Shown: positions 32,013 through 40,852, numbered from the stretch's first letter. The stretch: DNA of 46,108 nucleotides from Ilumatobacteraceae bacterium (GCA_025463305.1 JAOBWK010000054.1:1-46108), one strand, 5' to 3'. The notes: generated by a model from the letters alone, not told the origin. Program-made: numbers and translations.

Positions 32013-33829
32013 GAGGAACCGATCGCGATGAATCGGGCCTCGATGCCCTCGCTGCCGTCGTCACAGGACTCGGCGGCAACGCAGTGCAGGAGTGCCCGAG
32101 CGCGGTGCGTTGGCAACGGAAGGTACGACGATGGCCAACGAGGGCTGGGGCTCTTGCGGATCTCGATCACCGCTGCACCGGCCACCGGCATCGACCCGAC
32201 GTCGGTCGACACGACACCATCGTTCAGAACGCATTCACGCGGGACCGGACTCGTGGCCGGCAGCTCGTCGATCGGACCATGACAGACAAGCACCTGTGTG
32301 ATCCGAGGCTCCGCGAACGCGACCGCCACGGGGAAGATCTCCGGGAGGAAGTCGTACGCATCGTTGCCGTTGACGCCGCCGACGAGGCGCTCGGGATCGA
32401 TCACGATGATGGTCCTCGCTGCCGGCGCGTCGAGGCTGGCCTCGACCACCGATCCCAGGAGGTGCTCCTGATAGGTCGAACGATCGTGCCATTCGTCCCG
32501 CTGCCCGCTGGCGGCCGCCCCCGTCGAGGCAACCAGGGCCGCGACGGCGAGAGGTCCTGCGACACGACTGTGCCGGGCAAGCAGCTCGACGGCGGCCATG
32601 AGCGCGAGTGACAGCGGCAGCGAGGCGATCGAGAACACGCGGAGCGAATCGGTGAGGAAGCTGCGGTTCGGCGCATAGATCAGGGTGACGAGCGGGGCGG
32701 ACACGAGGGCGCCCGCCGCGAGCGCGAGGAGCCGACGATCGGTCGGATGGGCCGAGCAGGAGAGGATCGGTTCCGGTCGCACCGAGGCGGGAGGCTCGTC
32801 GAGTTGGGTTACGTCGGCACCATCCGTCTGTTGCTCCACCGCACCAGTGCTCAGCAGCTCAGCGATCGCCAGCTGAGCGGTGGTCAGCTCAGCGGCCGGC
32901 TGCGCGTCGATCCGGAGCGCGACGAGCGTCGCAGCGATCGCGACCACGACAAGGGCGGTGACTCCCACGGACCAGGACATGCCCATCGGACCGTGCACGA
33001 ACCCGTCGAAACCACCGCGATAGATCAGCTTCAAGAACGCGATGAGCTCGTCCCTGGGATGTCGTGTCGACGTGTCCAGGACGTTCTCCTCGTACGTGGT
33101 CTGTCCGGAGCGCAACAGGAGGATGATCCGCAAACCGTTGACGAACGGAACGGCGAACCAGACCGCTGCGCGCTGGAAGAACTGCTTCGGTGACAACTTC
33201 GCGTTGACGAACAACAGGGATGGGATGAGTGCAACGGCGATGTAGCTGACTTCGTACAGGAGCAGGCTGATGCCGAGCCCGACACCGATGGCCACAGCAC
33301 GTGCCACCGACGGTGCTCTCGAATACGCGATCAGCTGTGCCACAGCGAACACGAGGGCAGCGACAGCAAATTCGGCATGGATCATCCGGAACGTAAAGAG
33401 CCCGGTCCACGCCGGGAACAGCGCGAAGACGATCGCCCCACCGATCGCCACCGACCGGCGGATGCCGAGGTTCACCAACAGCGACAACATCGCGAGGCCC
33501 TTCAGCCCGAGCGCACACGCGTTCAGGAGATGGTACCAGACATACGAATTCGGGTCGAGCAGGAAGGCGATCGAGTGCGGAACCACCGTGAACGGACGGA
33601 TCGACTGAGCGGCCAGGCCGGGCGGCGCGGAGGGGGTCCAGAAGACGGTGCCGCGCACCGAAAACAACTCGTTGATGCCCCATTCCTCGACGAGGCCCAC
33701 GTCATGGGTGCCGTACAACAGTTGGAAGCCCATCGGTACGAGGAAGACGACAGCCCCTGAGAAGATCCGGGTGAGGCGCTCTACGCGGCCACCAGCAGGC
33801 GGCCGGAACTGCGATCTTTCCCCCGGCAC
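32009..33829 (-). CDS. Large polytopic membrane protein with external C-terminal domain
   Basis: A 606-residue protein with about ten transmembrane helices. The first external loop has YGTHDVGLVEEWGINEL, an acidic loop as in GT-C enzymes. An internal hydrophilic insert (about 330-375, rich in Ala, Thr, Asp) splits the helices. The final 150 residues are soluble and probably external. Function unknown; the position at the head of the Fdt operon points to transfer of the aminodeoxy sugar on the outer face. GTG at 33829 is chosen because TAGCGT lies exactly 8 nt upstream; the frame is open further but would run into the divergent gene. Confidence 0.72.
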   Translation of the reverse strand: MPGERSQFRPPAGGRVERLTRIFSGAVVFLVPMGFQLLYGTHDVGLVEEWGINELFSVRGTVFWTPSAPPGLAAQSIRPFTVVPHSIAFLLDPNSYVWYHLLNACALGLKGLAMLSLLVNLGIRRSVAIGGAIVFALFPAWTGLFTFRMIHAEFAVAALVFAVAQLIAYSRAPSVARAVAIGVGLGISLLLYEVSYIAVALIPSLLFVNAKLSPKQFFQRAAVWFAVPFVNGLRIILLLRSGQTTYEENVLDTSTRHPRDELIAFLKLIYRGGFDGFVHGPMGMSWSVGVTALVVVAIAATLVALRIDAQPAAELTTAQLAIAELLSTGAVEQQTDGADVTQLDEPPASVRPEPILSCSAHPTDRRLLALAAGALVSAPLVTLIYAPNRSFLTDSLRVFSIASLPLSLALMAAVELLARHSRVAGPLAVAALVASTGAAASGQRDEWHDRSTYQEHLLGSVVEASLDAPAARTIIVIDPERLVGGVNGNDAYDFLPEIFPVAVAFAEPRITQVLVCHGPIDELPATSPVPRECVLNDGVVSTDVGSMPVAGAAVIEIRKSPSPRWPSSYLPLPTHRARALLHCVAAESCDDGSEGIEARFIAIGSS

Positions 33830-33837
33830 GGGCTGAG

Positions 33838-33843
33838 ACGCTA
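33838..33843 (-). promoter_or_regulatory. Putative -10 box of leaderless promoter (Fdt operon)
   Basis: TAGCGT on the minus strand, 8 nt before the GTG at 33829. It would drive the four-gene operon down to 28997. Confidence 0.5.
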
Positions 33844-33891
33844 ACAGACGAAGCCAGAGTTCCGAATGCTCTCCAAGCTGCAGGCTCCCCC

Positions 33892-33897
33892 TACAAT
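33892..33897 (+). promoter_or_regulatory. Putative -10 box of leaderless promoter
   Basis: TACAAT, 8 nt before the GTG at 33906; divergent from the Fdt operon promoter about 50 bases away. Confidence 0.55.
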
Positions 33898-33905
33898 CGC
33901 CGCCA

Positions 33906-35006
33906 GTGGAGCCCATTCAGATCGCCAAACCAAAGCTGCTCGGCAATGAGCTCGCGTACGTCACGGACTGCATCGAGTCGGGTTGGATCTCGTCGGCGGG
34001 TGAGTACGTCAACCGCTTCGAGCGTGCGTTCGCCGAGCGTCTGCAGGTCCATCACGCAGCAACGTGCAGCAATGGAACTGTCGCCCTGCACCTCGCACTG
34101 CTGGCTTTGAACATAGGGCCGGGCGACGAGGTGATTGTGCCCACGCTTACCTACATCGCCTCGGCGAACGCTGTGGTCTACTGCGGCGCGACCCCAATCT
34201 TCGTCGACGTCGAACCGGACACGATGAACCTCTCGCCCGCAGAGGTGGAACGCGCCATCACGTCGAAGACCAAGGCGGTCATCGCCGTGCACCTGTACGG
34301 CCACCCTGCGGACATGGATGCGCTGCGGACGATCTGCGACCCGCGTGGCATCCGCATCGTCGAGGACGCAGCCGAGGCGCACGGCGCGATGATCGACGAC
34401 CGGGTCGTGGGATCGTTCGGGGACTTGGCGACCTTCAGCTTCTTCGGGAACAAGATCATGACGACGGGTGAGGGCGGGATGGTCACCACCAACTCACCGG
34501 AGCTCGATGGGTACGTTCGCCTCTTCAAGGGCCAGGGTCAGGACCCCGAGCGTCGCTACTGGTTTCCTGTCGTCGGGTACAACTACCGGATGACGAACGT
34601 TGCTGCGGCGATCGGCCTCGCGCAGCTGGAGTCATTGGAGTTCCACCTCGCCGATCGTCGACGGGTGGGGGATGCGTACGACTCGCTCCTCGGAGGGTGC
34701 GAGTCGCTCCAGCTCCCCGCAGCGCGGCCCGGCTACACCAATGTCCGGTGGCTCTACACCGTCGTGCTCCCCGACGACTGCAAGCGATCGCGGGACGAGA
34801 TCATGGCCGAACTCGCGGCCGAAGGCATCGAGACCCGCCCCGTCTTCTATCCGATGCATCATCTGCCTCCCTACCTCGACAGCTCGACTCCGCGACCGGT
34901 TGCCGAGCGGCTGGCCGCCCAGGGTCTGAGCCTTCCCACGCACGGCTACCTGACCGAGGCCGACACCCAGCGCGTCGCCGAACGACTGCTCGGTCTCCTG
35001 GCATGA
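33906..35006 (+). CDS. Perosamine-synthase-like DegT aminotransferase
   Basis: A 366-residue PLP enzyme. K183 in FFGNKIMTTGEGGM and D154 in IVEDAAEAHGA are the cofactor residues; DEVIVPTLTYIASANAV (74-90) closely matches GDP-perosamine synthases, which aminate GDP-4-keto-6-deoxymannose at C4. The GDP-mannose dehydratase that makes this substrate begins at 45777 and a PglD-like N-acetyltransferase lies at 40148-40780, so the GDP-N-acetylperosamine route could be complete. UDP-sugar C4 aminotransferases are the alternative. GTG start at leaderless spacing from TACAAT. Confidence 0.88.
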   Translation: MEPIQIAKPKLLGNELAYVTDCIESGWISSAGEYVNRFERAFAERLQVHHAATCSNGTVALHLALLALNIGPGDEVIVPTLTYIASANAVVYCGATPIFVDVEPDTMNLSPAEVERAITSKTKAVIAVHLYGHPADMDALRTICDPRGIRIVEDAAEAHGAMIDDRVVGSFGDLATFSFFGNKIMTTGEGGMVTTNSPELDGYVRLFKGQGQDPERRYWFPVVGYNYRMTNVAAAIGLAQLESLEFHLADRRRVGDAYDSLLGGCESLQLPAARPGYTNVRWLYTVVLPDDCKRSRDEIMAELAAEGIETRPVFYPMHHLPPYLDSSTPRPVAERLAAQGLSLPTHGYLTEADTQRVAERLLGLLA

Positions 35007-35019
35007 TCGCCGCAAAGGC

Positions 35020-36057
35020 GTGAAGGTCCTGATCGCCTCGACGATCGTGCCCGGGATCCAGGGCGGCGGCACGATCATCATCGACTCGCTGGAACGAGCG
35101 CTCAAGGCTCGCGACCACGAGGTGGACGTGCTCCGGTTCCCGTTCTACTCGAGCGAGCCGGAGATGCTCGAGCAGATGCTCGCGTTGCGACTACATCATG
35201 TCGCCGACTCCGGTGATCGGCTCATCTGCGTGCGGACCCCGTCGTATTTGCTTCGGCATCCGGCCAAGGTGCTGTGGTTCATCCACCACCATCGAGAGGC
35301 CTACGACCTCTGGAACACGAAGTACAGCAACATGCGCGATGACACCACCGGCCGTGCGCTCCGGGACCTCATCCGCAACGCCGACGAGGTCGCGTTCTCC
35401 GAGGCGCGATCGATCTTCACCAACTCCGCAGTCGTGCGGGATCGTCTGCGGCACTTCAACGACCGAGACGCGGAAGTCCTCTATCCGCCGCTCGATCACC
35501 CCGAGGACTTCAGTTGTGACGGGTACGGAGACTCCATCGTGTACGTCTCGCGCTTGGCCTCGCACAAGCGGCAAGGCTTGGCCGTCGAGGCCATGCGCTA
35601 CACCAAATCAGGTGTTCGCCTGATCATCGCTGGCTCGCCGGACTCTCCGACAGAGGCTCATCATCTCCGCGACCTGGTCCGCAACAACGGGCTCGACGAT
35701 CGCGTGACGCTGAAGATCGGATGGCTTGCCGAGGAGGACAAGGCCCGGTTGTTCGCGACCTGCCTCGCCGCGGTGTACTGCCCGTTCGACGAGGACAGCT
35801 ACGGGTACCCGAGCCTCGAAGCGCATCAGTCGTCGAAGGCCGTGGTGTCGTGCACCGATGCGGGTGGCGTGAGCGAGCTGGTGACGAACGGTGTGAACGG
35901 CTTCCTCGTCGAGCCGACCCCGCAGGCGATGGCGGCCCGGTTCGACGAGCTGTACGAGGATCGGGGCCTGGCCGAGCGGATGGGCGTCGCCGGAAAGGCC
36001 AGGATGACAGAGCTCGGGATCTCGTGGGACCACGTGATCGATCGGATGTTGCAATGA
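35020..36057 (+). CDS. Family 4 glycosyltransferase
   Basis: A 345-residue retaining GT-B glycosyltransferase. The N-terminal domain has a glycine-rich acceptor loop (IVPGIQGGGTIII). The C-terminal domain has YVSRLASHKRQGLAVEAMRY and the donor motif DEDSYGYPSLEAHQSSKAVV, the E-x7-E region with the second Glu. It is clearly paralogous to the gene at 37397-38422: both share ALRDLIRxADE, an AEVLYPPL block and ELGISWD near the C-terminus. GTG start 13 nt after the aminotransferase stop. Confidence 0.88.
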   Translation: MKVLIASTIVPGIQGGGTIIIDSLERALKARDHEVDVLRFPFYSSEPEMLEQMLALRLHHVADSGDRLICVRTPSYLLRHPAKVLWFIHHHREAYDLWNTKYSNMRDDTTGRALRDLIRNADEVAFSEARSIFTNSAVVRDRLRHFNDRDAEVLYPPLDHPEDFSCDGYGDSIVYVSRLASHKRQGLAVEAMRYTKSGVRLIIAGSPDSPTEAHHLRDLVRNNGLDDRVTLKIGWLAEEDKARLFATCLAAVYCPFDEDSYGYPSLEAHQSSKAVVSCTDAGGVSELVTNGVNGFLVEPTPQAMAARFDELYEDRGLAERMGVAGKARMTELGISWDHVIDRMLQ

Positions 36058-37346
36058 AGCGGATCGCCATCGTCACCACGATCGACCGCCGGAGTGCGAT
36101 CGCGCGGGCCACCCTCCAGATGGCGCTTGCGCTGTCGGAGTTGGCCGACGTGACCATCTTCGCCGAGCCCACGTCCCAGCCGCTGGCCTGCCCGTTGCCG
36201 TTGCGGACGATCCACGACCATCTGATCCGGGACCACGATCACGTCATCACGGTGCTCGGAGACTCACGCTTCCACGTGCAGACGTTCTGGGCGGCGCGTC
36301 GTTTGCCGAGCATCGTCATCCTTCACGATGTGTTGCTGGCCCATCTCGTCGCCGCTTCGTTGTCGTTCGACGACCTGCGTGATGAGCTCGTGCGGTTCTA
36401 CGGGCACGACGTCGCGGCCATCGTGATGCATGGCGCGGCGACGCCGCGGCCGTTCTGGGACGGGCCCGACTCGCTCGATGCCCCGTTGTTCGAACCGGCA
36501 CTCGAATCGGCGATGGGTGTCGTCGTGCACTCGACGTTCGCCGGTGAGCGGGTGAGCAGCTCGATCTTCGCGCCGGTGAGGGTCATCCCACTCGCGTACG
36601 AGTCACCGTGGGAAGCGGCACCGACGTGGTCCGGGTTGCGCAACGAATCGGTGCTCTTCACGTTGGGCAACGCGAACGTCAACAAATGCCACGAGCTCGT
36701 GATCGAGGCGCTCGCCGAGCTCGGCGATCCGACCGTTCGATATGTCATCGCCGGCAGCGTCACCAGCCAGCGATCCGCTCATCTGACCGGCCTCGCTGCC
36801 GCGCTCGGCGTCGGTGACCAGGTCGACGTGCTCGGCACCGTCAGCGCCGACACCGCCGCGCAGACGCTCGACAGGGCGACACTGTGCATGAACCTGCGCG
36901 ACCCGGCGCTCGAGGGTGGCTCGGCGTCGCTCGTGGAGCAGATGGCCGCCGGCAAGTGTGTGATGGTGTTCGATCACGGCTGCTACTCGGACGCGCCGGA
37001 CGATGCGGTCGTGAAGATCTCCGTGCAGTCGACACCACAGTCGTTGGCCCAGACGATCCGGGAGCTCCTGGCAGACGAGAACCGTCGGGAAGGCGTCGGC
37101 GGACGGGCCCGGCATCACGCGTCGACCAACCACACCTTCGAGGCATACGCGAGGAACCTGCTCGACTTCTTGACCGAGGTCGAGGCCACCGCTCCCGTCA
37201 ACCGAGTCGTCCGTCGCGTCGCCGCGACGAGCCGCTCGTGGAACATGTCGCCGGGCTCACCGCTCGCTCGCCGATGGGCACGAACCATCGCAACCCTCTT
37301 CGACCCACCTGATGTCGGCATCGGCGGATCGTCGTCGACCAACTGA
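36054..37346 (+). CDS. GT-B glycosyltransferase
   Basis: A 430-residue protein with a GT-B-type plan. FTLGNANVNKCHELVIEAL and VRYVIAGSVTSQ open the C-terminal domain, and LEGGSASLVEQMAAGKCVMVF supplies the donor-binding Glu of the GT4 family. The N-terminal domain has VILHDVLLAHLV and VVHSTFAGERVSSS. The last 55 residues, basic and without motif, extend beyond the domain. ATG start overlapping the previous stop as ATGA. A strong hairpin follows its stop codon. Confidence 0.8.
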   Translation: MKRIAIVTTIDRRSAIARATLQMALALSELADVTIFAEPTSQPLACPLPLRTIHDHLIRDHDHVITVLGDSRFHVQTFWAARRLPSIVILHDVLLAHLVAASLSFDDLRDELVRFYGHDVAAIVMHGAATPRPFWDGPDSLDAPLFEPALESAMGVVVHSTFAGERVSSSIFAPVRVIPLAYESPWEAAPTWSGLRNESVLFTLGNANVNKCHELVIEALAELGDPTVRYVIAGSVTSQRSAHLTGLAAALGVGDQVDVLGTVSADTAAQTLDRATLCMNLRDPALEGGSASLVEQMAAGKCVMVFDHGCYSDAPDDAVVKISVQSTPQSLAQTIRELLADENRREGVGGRARHHASTNHTFEAYARNLLDFLTEVEATAPVNRVVRRVAATSRSWNMSPGSPLARRWARTIATLFDPPDVGIGGSSSTN

Positions 37347-37363
37347 GCTGATTCGAGCAGGCG

Positions 37364-37387
37364 AGCCGACCGAGCCCTCGGTCGGCT
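37364..37387. terminator. Hairpin between convergent glycosyltransferase genes
   Basis: Perfect 10-bp arms AGCCGACCGA / TCGGTCGGCT with a GCCC loop, centred between the stops at 37346 and 37397. It lacks a U tract on either side but is well placed to act as a bidirectional terminator. Confidence 0.55.
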
Positions 37388-37396
37388 GACGGTGAC

Positions 37397-38422
37397 TCAG
37401 CCGAGCAGCCGCCTGAGCGTCACGTCCCACGAGATCCCGAGCTCGAGCATCCGGTCGTGCGCTCCGCGCCCGAGCTCGGACGCGAGCTTGCTGGATCGGT
37501 GGAGGGAATCGAACGCTGCGCCGAGCTCTCGGGGATCCGGTGGGCAGACGATGCCGCTCGTGCCATCGAGGACCAGGTTGAGGATCCCACCGGAGTCGCT
37601 GGTGGTCACGAGGGCCTTGGAGGCCTGCGCACCTTCCAATGCCACGAGCCCGTACTCCTCGTCGATCGGGCTGTACACGCACGCGAGTGAGCGATTGACC
37701 AGCTCGACCTTGTGATGCTCTTCGATGAAGCGGGGAATGATGATGATCTGGTCGGGTCGGCCGCTCGCTTCGCGAGCCTCCGCGAGCGCAGCGAGATCGG
37801 ACGCTGTCTCGGGAGCACCGGCGACGATGAGCTTGACGTCGGTCTTCGTGTGCGCCATCGCCTGGACCGCGAGCAACTGCCGCTTGAACGAGTTGATCCG
37901 GCCTCCAGCGAACACGTAGTCGCCGAGGTCGACCGGCATGAACGCCTCGGGGTTCGCCAGCGGCGGGTACAGCACCTCGGCGTCGAGTCCGTTGAAGCGG
38001 CGCAAGCGGTCCGCTGGCACGGAGGAGATCGTGAACAGCTTCCTCGCGCTGGACAACGCCTGATCATCAGCCGTCCGGACGAGATCGCGTAGGGCGATCG
38101 CCGCGTCGTCGTGATCGGCGGCTTCGTCCCAGAGCTCGTAGTACTGCCGGAACTGGTGCAGGAGCCAGACGACCTTGTTGTCGTGCGGTACCAGGTATGC
38201 GGGAAACTTGAGGGGGATGACGAGGTCGACCTCGGCGATGCGGGTGAGCGCAGCAGCGAGCATCGCATCGGCGATGTGCTCTGGCGGGTCCCACGAGAAG
38301 GGCAGCCGCACGAGGATCGCCACATGGCCAACGGACTGGAGCCGCTCGACCAAGGCGTCGGCGAGGACCTCCGCTCCACCGCGGAGGAAGGGAACCGTGT
38401 TGTTGATGACCGCGATCTTCAT
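37397..38422 (-). CDS. Family 4 glycosyltransferase, paralogue of the gene at 35020
   Basis: A 341-residue GT-B enzyme. NNTVPFLRGGAEVLADAL is the N-terminal acceptor loop; VFAGGRINSFKRQLLAVQAM and EEYGLVALEGAQASKALV are the donor-domain motifs. The shared ALRDLVR, AEVLYPPL and ELGISWD blocks show common ancestry with the 35020 gene on the opposite strand. ATG start overlaps the upstream stop as ATGA. Confidence 0.88.
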   Translation of the reverse strand: MKIAVINNTVPFLRGGAEVLADALVERLQSVGHVAILVRLPFSWDPPEHIADAMLAAALTRIAEVDLVIPLKFPAYLVPHDNKVVWLLHQFRQYYELWDEAADHDDAAIALRDLVRTADDQALSSARKLFTISSVPADRLRRFNGLDAEVLYPPLANPEAFMPVDLGDYVFAGGRINSFKRQLLAVQAMAHTKTDVKLIVAGAPETASDLAALAEAREASGRPDQIIIIPRFIEEHHKVELVNRSLACVYSPIDEEYGLVALEGAQASKALVTTSDSGGILNLVLDGTSGIVCPPDPRELGAAFDSLHRSSKLASELGRGAHDRMLELGISWDVTLRRLLG

Positions 38423-39099
38423 CTGGTGGCGTTGCCGTCGAGTCGTAGAGCGGTCAGCGTCACGAAGTCCTGCAGGACTGCGGCGATCGCATCCACCCGC
38501 GCTGACAGGACGTCGATTGACGAACGCAGTCCGACGCCGACCCCGAGCATCGTGTCCGTCGTCACCATGTTGACGATCTCGATCGCGGTGCTCGAGACGG
38601 CCAGGGACACCTCGGCGATGGAGGGCTGCTCGTCGGCACTGAGGTGCTGACGAGCCTCGTCCGACCCTATGAGCACGCGCAGTGCCGGGATCAGCCCACC
38701 GTCGTTGCGCAGACCGACGAAGTGCTCCAGACCGAGCACGTTGGGGTCCCGCGCGAACAACAGTCGGTATGCAGCGATGCACTCGCCGATCACCTGCTGC
38801 GCAACCGGATGGCCGTCGGCGATCATCCTGGCCGTGAGGTGACGGAAGACGTCTGTCTGGGCCCCGAGGATCTGGCTGTGACGCACCGTCCACTCCACGC
38901 TGGCGTGAAGCTCGGCGACGAAATCCGCGACGTCGGCAACGCTGTCGAGCGAGGGCGGCTCGAACGTCGGGTCGGGCGTCCGATACATCTCGCGACGGAA
39001 CACGCTCGTCGCGACGGCGTCGCTGCTCAGAGATCGCTCCGAGTGACGTGCCCCAGCGGTGGCGAGGTAGTGCTCGAGTCGCTTCACATCCGTGGACAC
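38419..39099 (-). CDS. DUF4214-like helical protein
   Basis: A 226-residue soluble protein. The segment YRLLFARDPNVLGLEHFVGL with the following LIPALRVLIGSDEAR resembles a DUF4214 repeat, an all-helical module of about 50 residues found in surface-layer-associated proteins and in glycosyltransferase clusters. The rest is helical with no catalytic motif. The GTG at 39099 is chosen because TAGGAT lies 7 nt upstream; an ATG three codons earlier overlaps that box. It is translationally coupled to the downstream glycosyltransferase. Function unknown. Confidence 0.7.
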   Translation of the reverse strand: MSTDVKRLEHYLATAGARHSERSLSSDAVATSVFRREMYRTPDPTFEPPSLDSVADVADFVAELHASVEWTVRHSQILGAQTDVFRHLTARMIADGHPVAQQVIGECIAAYRLLFARDPNVLGLEHFVGLRNDGGLIPALRVLIGSDEARQHLSADEQPSIAEVSLAVSSTAIEIVNMVTTDTMLGVGVGLRSSIDVLSARVDAIAAVLQDFVTLTALRLDGNATR

Positions 39100-39106
39100 G
39101 GCCGAC

Positions 39107-39112
39107 ATCCTA
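39107..39112 (-). promoter_or_regulatory. Putative -10 box of leaderless promoter
   Basis: TAGGAT on the minus strand, 7 nt before the GTG at 39099. Confidence 0.45.
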
Positions 39113-39148
39113 CGCGGCGAGGTCGATCGTCCGACCAGCCGAGTGACG

Positions 39149-40009
39149 TCACGCGCTGTCGCGGCCGCCTGCCACCTTGGCCTCGAGCCACGTGATCCGG
39201 TCGCTCTGGGCCGCAGCGACCCGCTTCCAGTACGTCAGCTCATCGGCGAGAGCGTCGAGGAACCGCTGCGTTTCCAGATGGGTCGAGCGCTCGAACCCGT
39301 CCATGATGTTGGCCGGTGTCGATAGGCGCTCGACGAGCTCCGGCTCGTCGCGAACGTAGAAGCGATTGAGCCCGTCGAACAACGTGAAGACGTAACCGGC
39401 CTCGAGCAGGAAGTGCTCCCACTGGGCGTGGGTGGAGCCGTCCACGTGGGGTGCCAGCGCCTCAACCACGATGACCCGTGGGCGATGGCGTGAGGGATCC
39501 CAAGACGCGAGCACCGCACGCTCGGCACCCTCGACGTCCACCTTCAAGAAGTCGATCGTCTGACCCGCGGGCAAGTACGTGTCCAACAGCGTGTCGAGCC
39601 GGATCGACCTGACCGTCTTCGACGAGAAGATCTGGCCATCCACGACATGAGATGCCGCGATGTCCGCATCGAGCGTGCTGTGGCCCGGAACGTCGGGCGG
39701 TGAGATCCAGATCGACTGATCACCATCGTCCTCGCAGATCGCGGCACAGATGTTGATGTCGCGTGGGCGTTCGGCATCGAAGCGATCGATGAACGTCGCG
39801 ACGGGATCGACGTTGATGCCACGCCAGCCCCGCTCGTAGAACAGCTTCGTGACCGACTCCACGTCGGGATCGTACGCGCCGATGTCGACGTAGAAGCCGA
39901 CGTCGCCGGGGAGTCCACGAGCTAGGACGATGTCCTCACTGTTCTGGGAGAACGAGGTGACGCGGCCACGTGCCGGAACAGTCGGCTCAGTGACGGTCTC
40001 GTCGTTCAC
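39149..40009 (-). CDS. FkbM-family methyltransferase
   Basis: A 286-residue methyltransferase of the FkbM family, which O-methylates sugar hydroxyls. EDIVLARGLPGDVGFYVDIG (25-44) with AYDPDVES is motif I, and TIDFLKVDVEGAERAVL is the family-specific motif near 155. The C-terminal 70 residues are helical and charged (LETQRFLDALADEL). GTG at 40009 is chosen because AGGAGAAGG lies 7 nt upstream; an ATG seven codons earlier (40030) lies before that site. Confidence 0.9.
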   Translation of the reverse strand: MNDETVTEPTVPARGRVTSFSQNSEDIVLARGLPGDVGFYVDIGAYDPDVESVTKLFYERGWRGINVDPVATFIDRFDAERPRDINICAAICEDDGDQSIWISPPDVPGHSTLDADIAASHVVDGQIFSSKTVRSIRLDTLLDTYLPAGQTIDFLKVDVEGAERAVLASWDPSRHRPRVIVVEALAPHVDGSTHAQWEHFLLEAGYVFTLFDGLNRFYVRDEPELVERLSTPANIMDGFERSTHLETQRFLDALADELTYWKRVAAAQSDRITWLEAKVAGGRDSA

Positions 40010-40088
40010 GTCTGGTCCTTCTCCTGGCATCACTCGTGCGGGGTCGATCCGTGGGGAGCACCCGGTCGATTCGGACGTCTGCGGCGTC

Positions 40089-40094
40089 AGTGTA
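40089..40094 (-). promoter_or_regulatory. Putative -10 box for the FkbM gene
   Basis: TACACT on the minus strand, about 80 nt before the start; the message would have a leader carrying the AGGAGAAGG ribosome binding site. Confidence 0.35.
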
Positions 40095-40147
40095 GAGACG
40101 CGACCTCGTCGTCGGTCTCAGATAGCTGAGTCCGGAATTGGGCTCCA

Positions 40148-40780
40148 TCACTTGGCAGGGGTGCGGACGACCGCGGCAGGGACCCCGACGGCGACCACAC
40201 CGGCCGGTAGGTCGCCGATGACCGTTCCTCCGGCGCCGACCGTGGTCCTTTCGCCGATCGTGATGCCGGGCACCACCGACACGCCGACGCCGAGGAAGCA
40301 CCCTCGCCCGAGGTGGATGCTCCCGGCCAGGTGCGAGCCCGGTCCGACGTGGCTCCCATCGCCGATCACGCAATCGTGATCGACCGATGACGACGTGTTG
40401 AGGATCACGGCGTTGCCGATCGCGGATCGTGCGTTGACCACGACTCCGGCCATGACGACGGTCCCGGCACCGATCCGCACCGTTCGATCGACCACAGCGC
40501 TCGCGTGCGCGGCGGACGCTCCGACGAACCCCTGGCCCACGAGCTGGTCGAAGAGCGTGAGACGACGGCTGTTGTCGCCGATCGCGACGAAGACCTCGGC
40601 GCTGTGCGCAGCGAGCAACGGGGATAGCTCTCCGTCGGTGCCGAGGTGGTCGATGTTGAGCTGGCTCTGCTGTGGTGCGACGTAGCCGAGCACGATTCGT
40701 CCCGCCGACCGGAACACATCCAGGCACACAGCGGCATGGCCGCCGCCGCCGACGAAGATCACCCCCGGGAGCGCGGCCAT
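40148..40780 (-). CDS. PglD-like sugar O/N-acetyltransferase
   Basis: A 210-residue acyltransferase of the NeuD/PglD family. The N-terminal domain opens GVIFVGGGGHAAVCLDVFR (6-24), the nucleotide-sugar binding Rossmann-like motif. The C-terminal left-handed beta-helix contains NTSSSVDHDCVIGDGSHVGP with the catalytic His H135. These enzymes N-acetylate 4-amino-6-deoxy sugar nucleotides, which fits the perosamine-synthase-like enzyme at 33906. ATG at 40780 stands 6 nt after TATCCT. Confidence 0.92.
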   Translation of the reverse strand: MAALPGVIFVGGGGHAAVCLDVFRSAGRIVLGYVAPQQSQLNIDHLGTDGELSPLLAAHSAEVFVAIGDNSRRLTLFDQLVGQGFVGASAAHASAVVDRTVRIGAGTVVMAGVVVNARSAIGNAVILNTSSSVDHDCVIGDGSHVGPGSHLAGSIHLGRGCFLGVGVSVVPGITIGERTTVGAGGTVIGDLPAGVVAVGVPAAVVRTPAK

Positions 40781-40786
40781 CCGGAG

Positions 40787-40792
40787 AGGATA
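40787..40792 (-). promoter_or_regulatory. Putative -10 box of leaderless promoter
   Basis: TATCCT on the minus strand, 6 nt before the ATG at 40780. Confidence 0.5.
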
Positions 40793-40852
40793 CGTCGCCC
40801 CTGGGTGACCGCGAAGACCCCGGTGCCGTCGATTGTCCCTGTTAGCGTCAGC

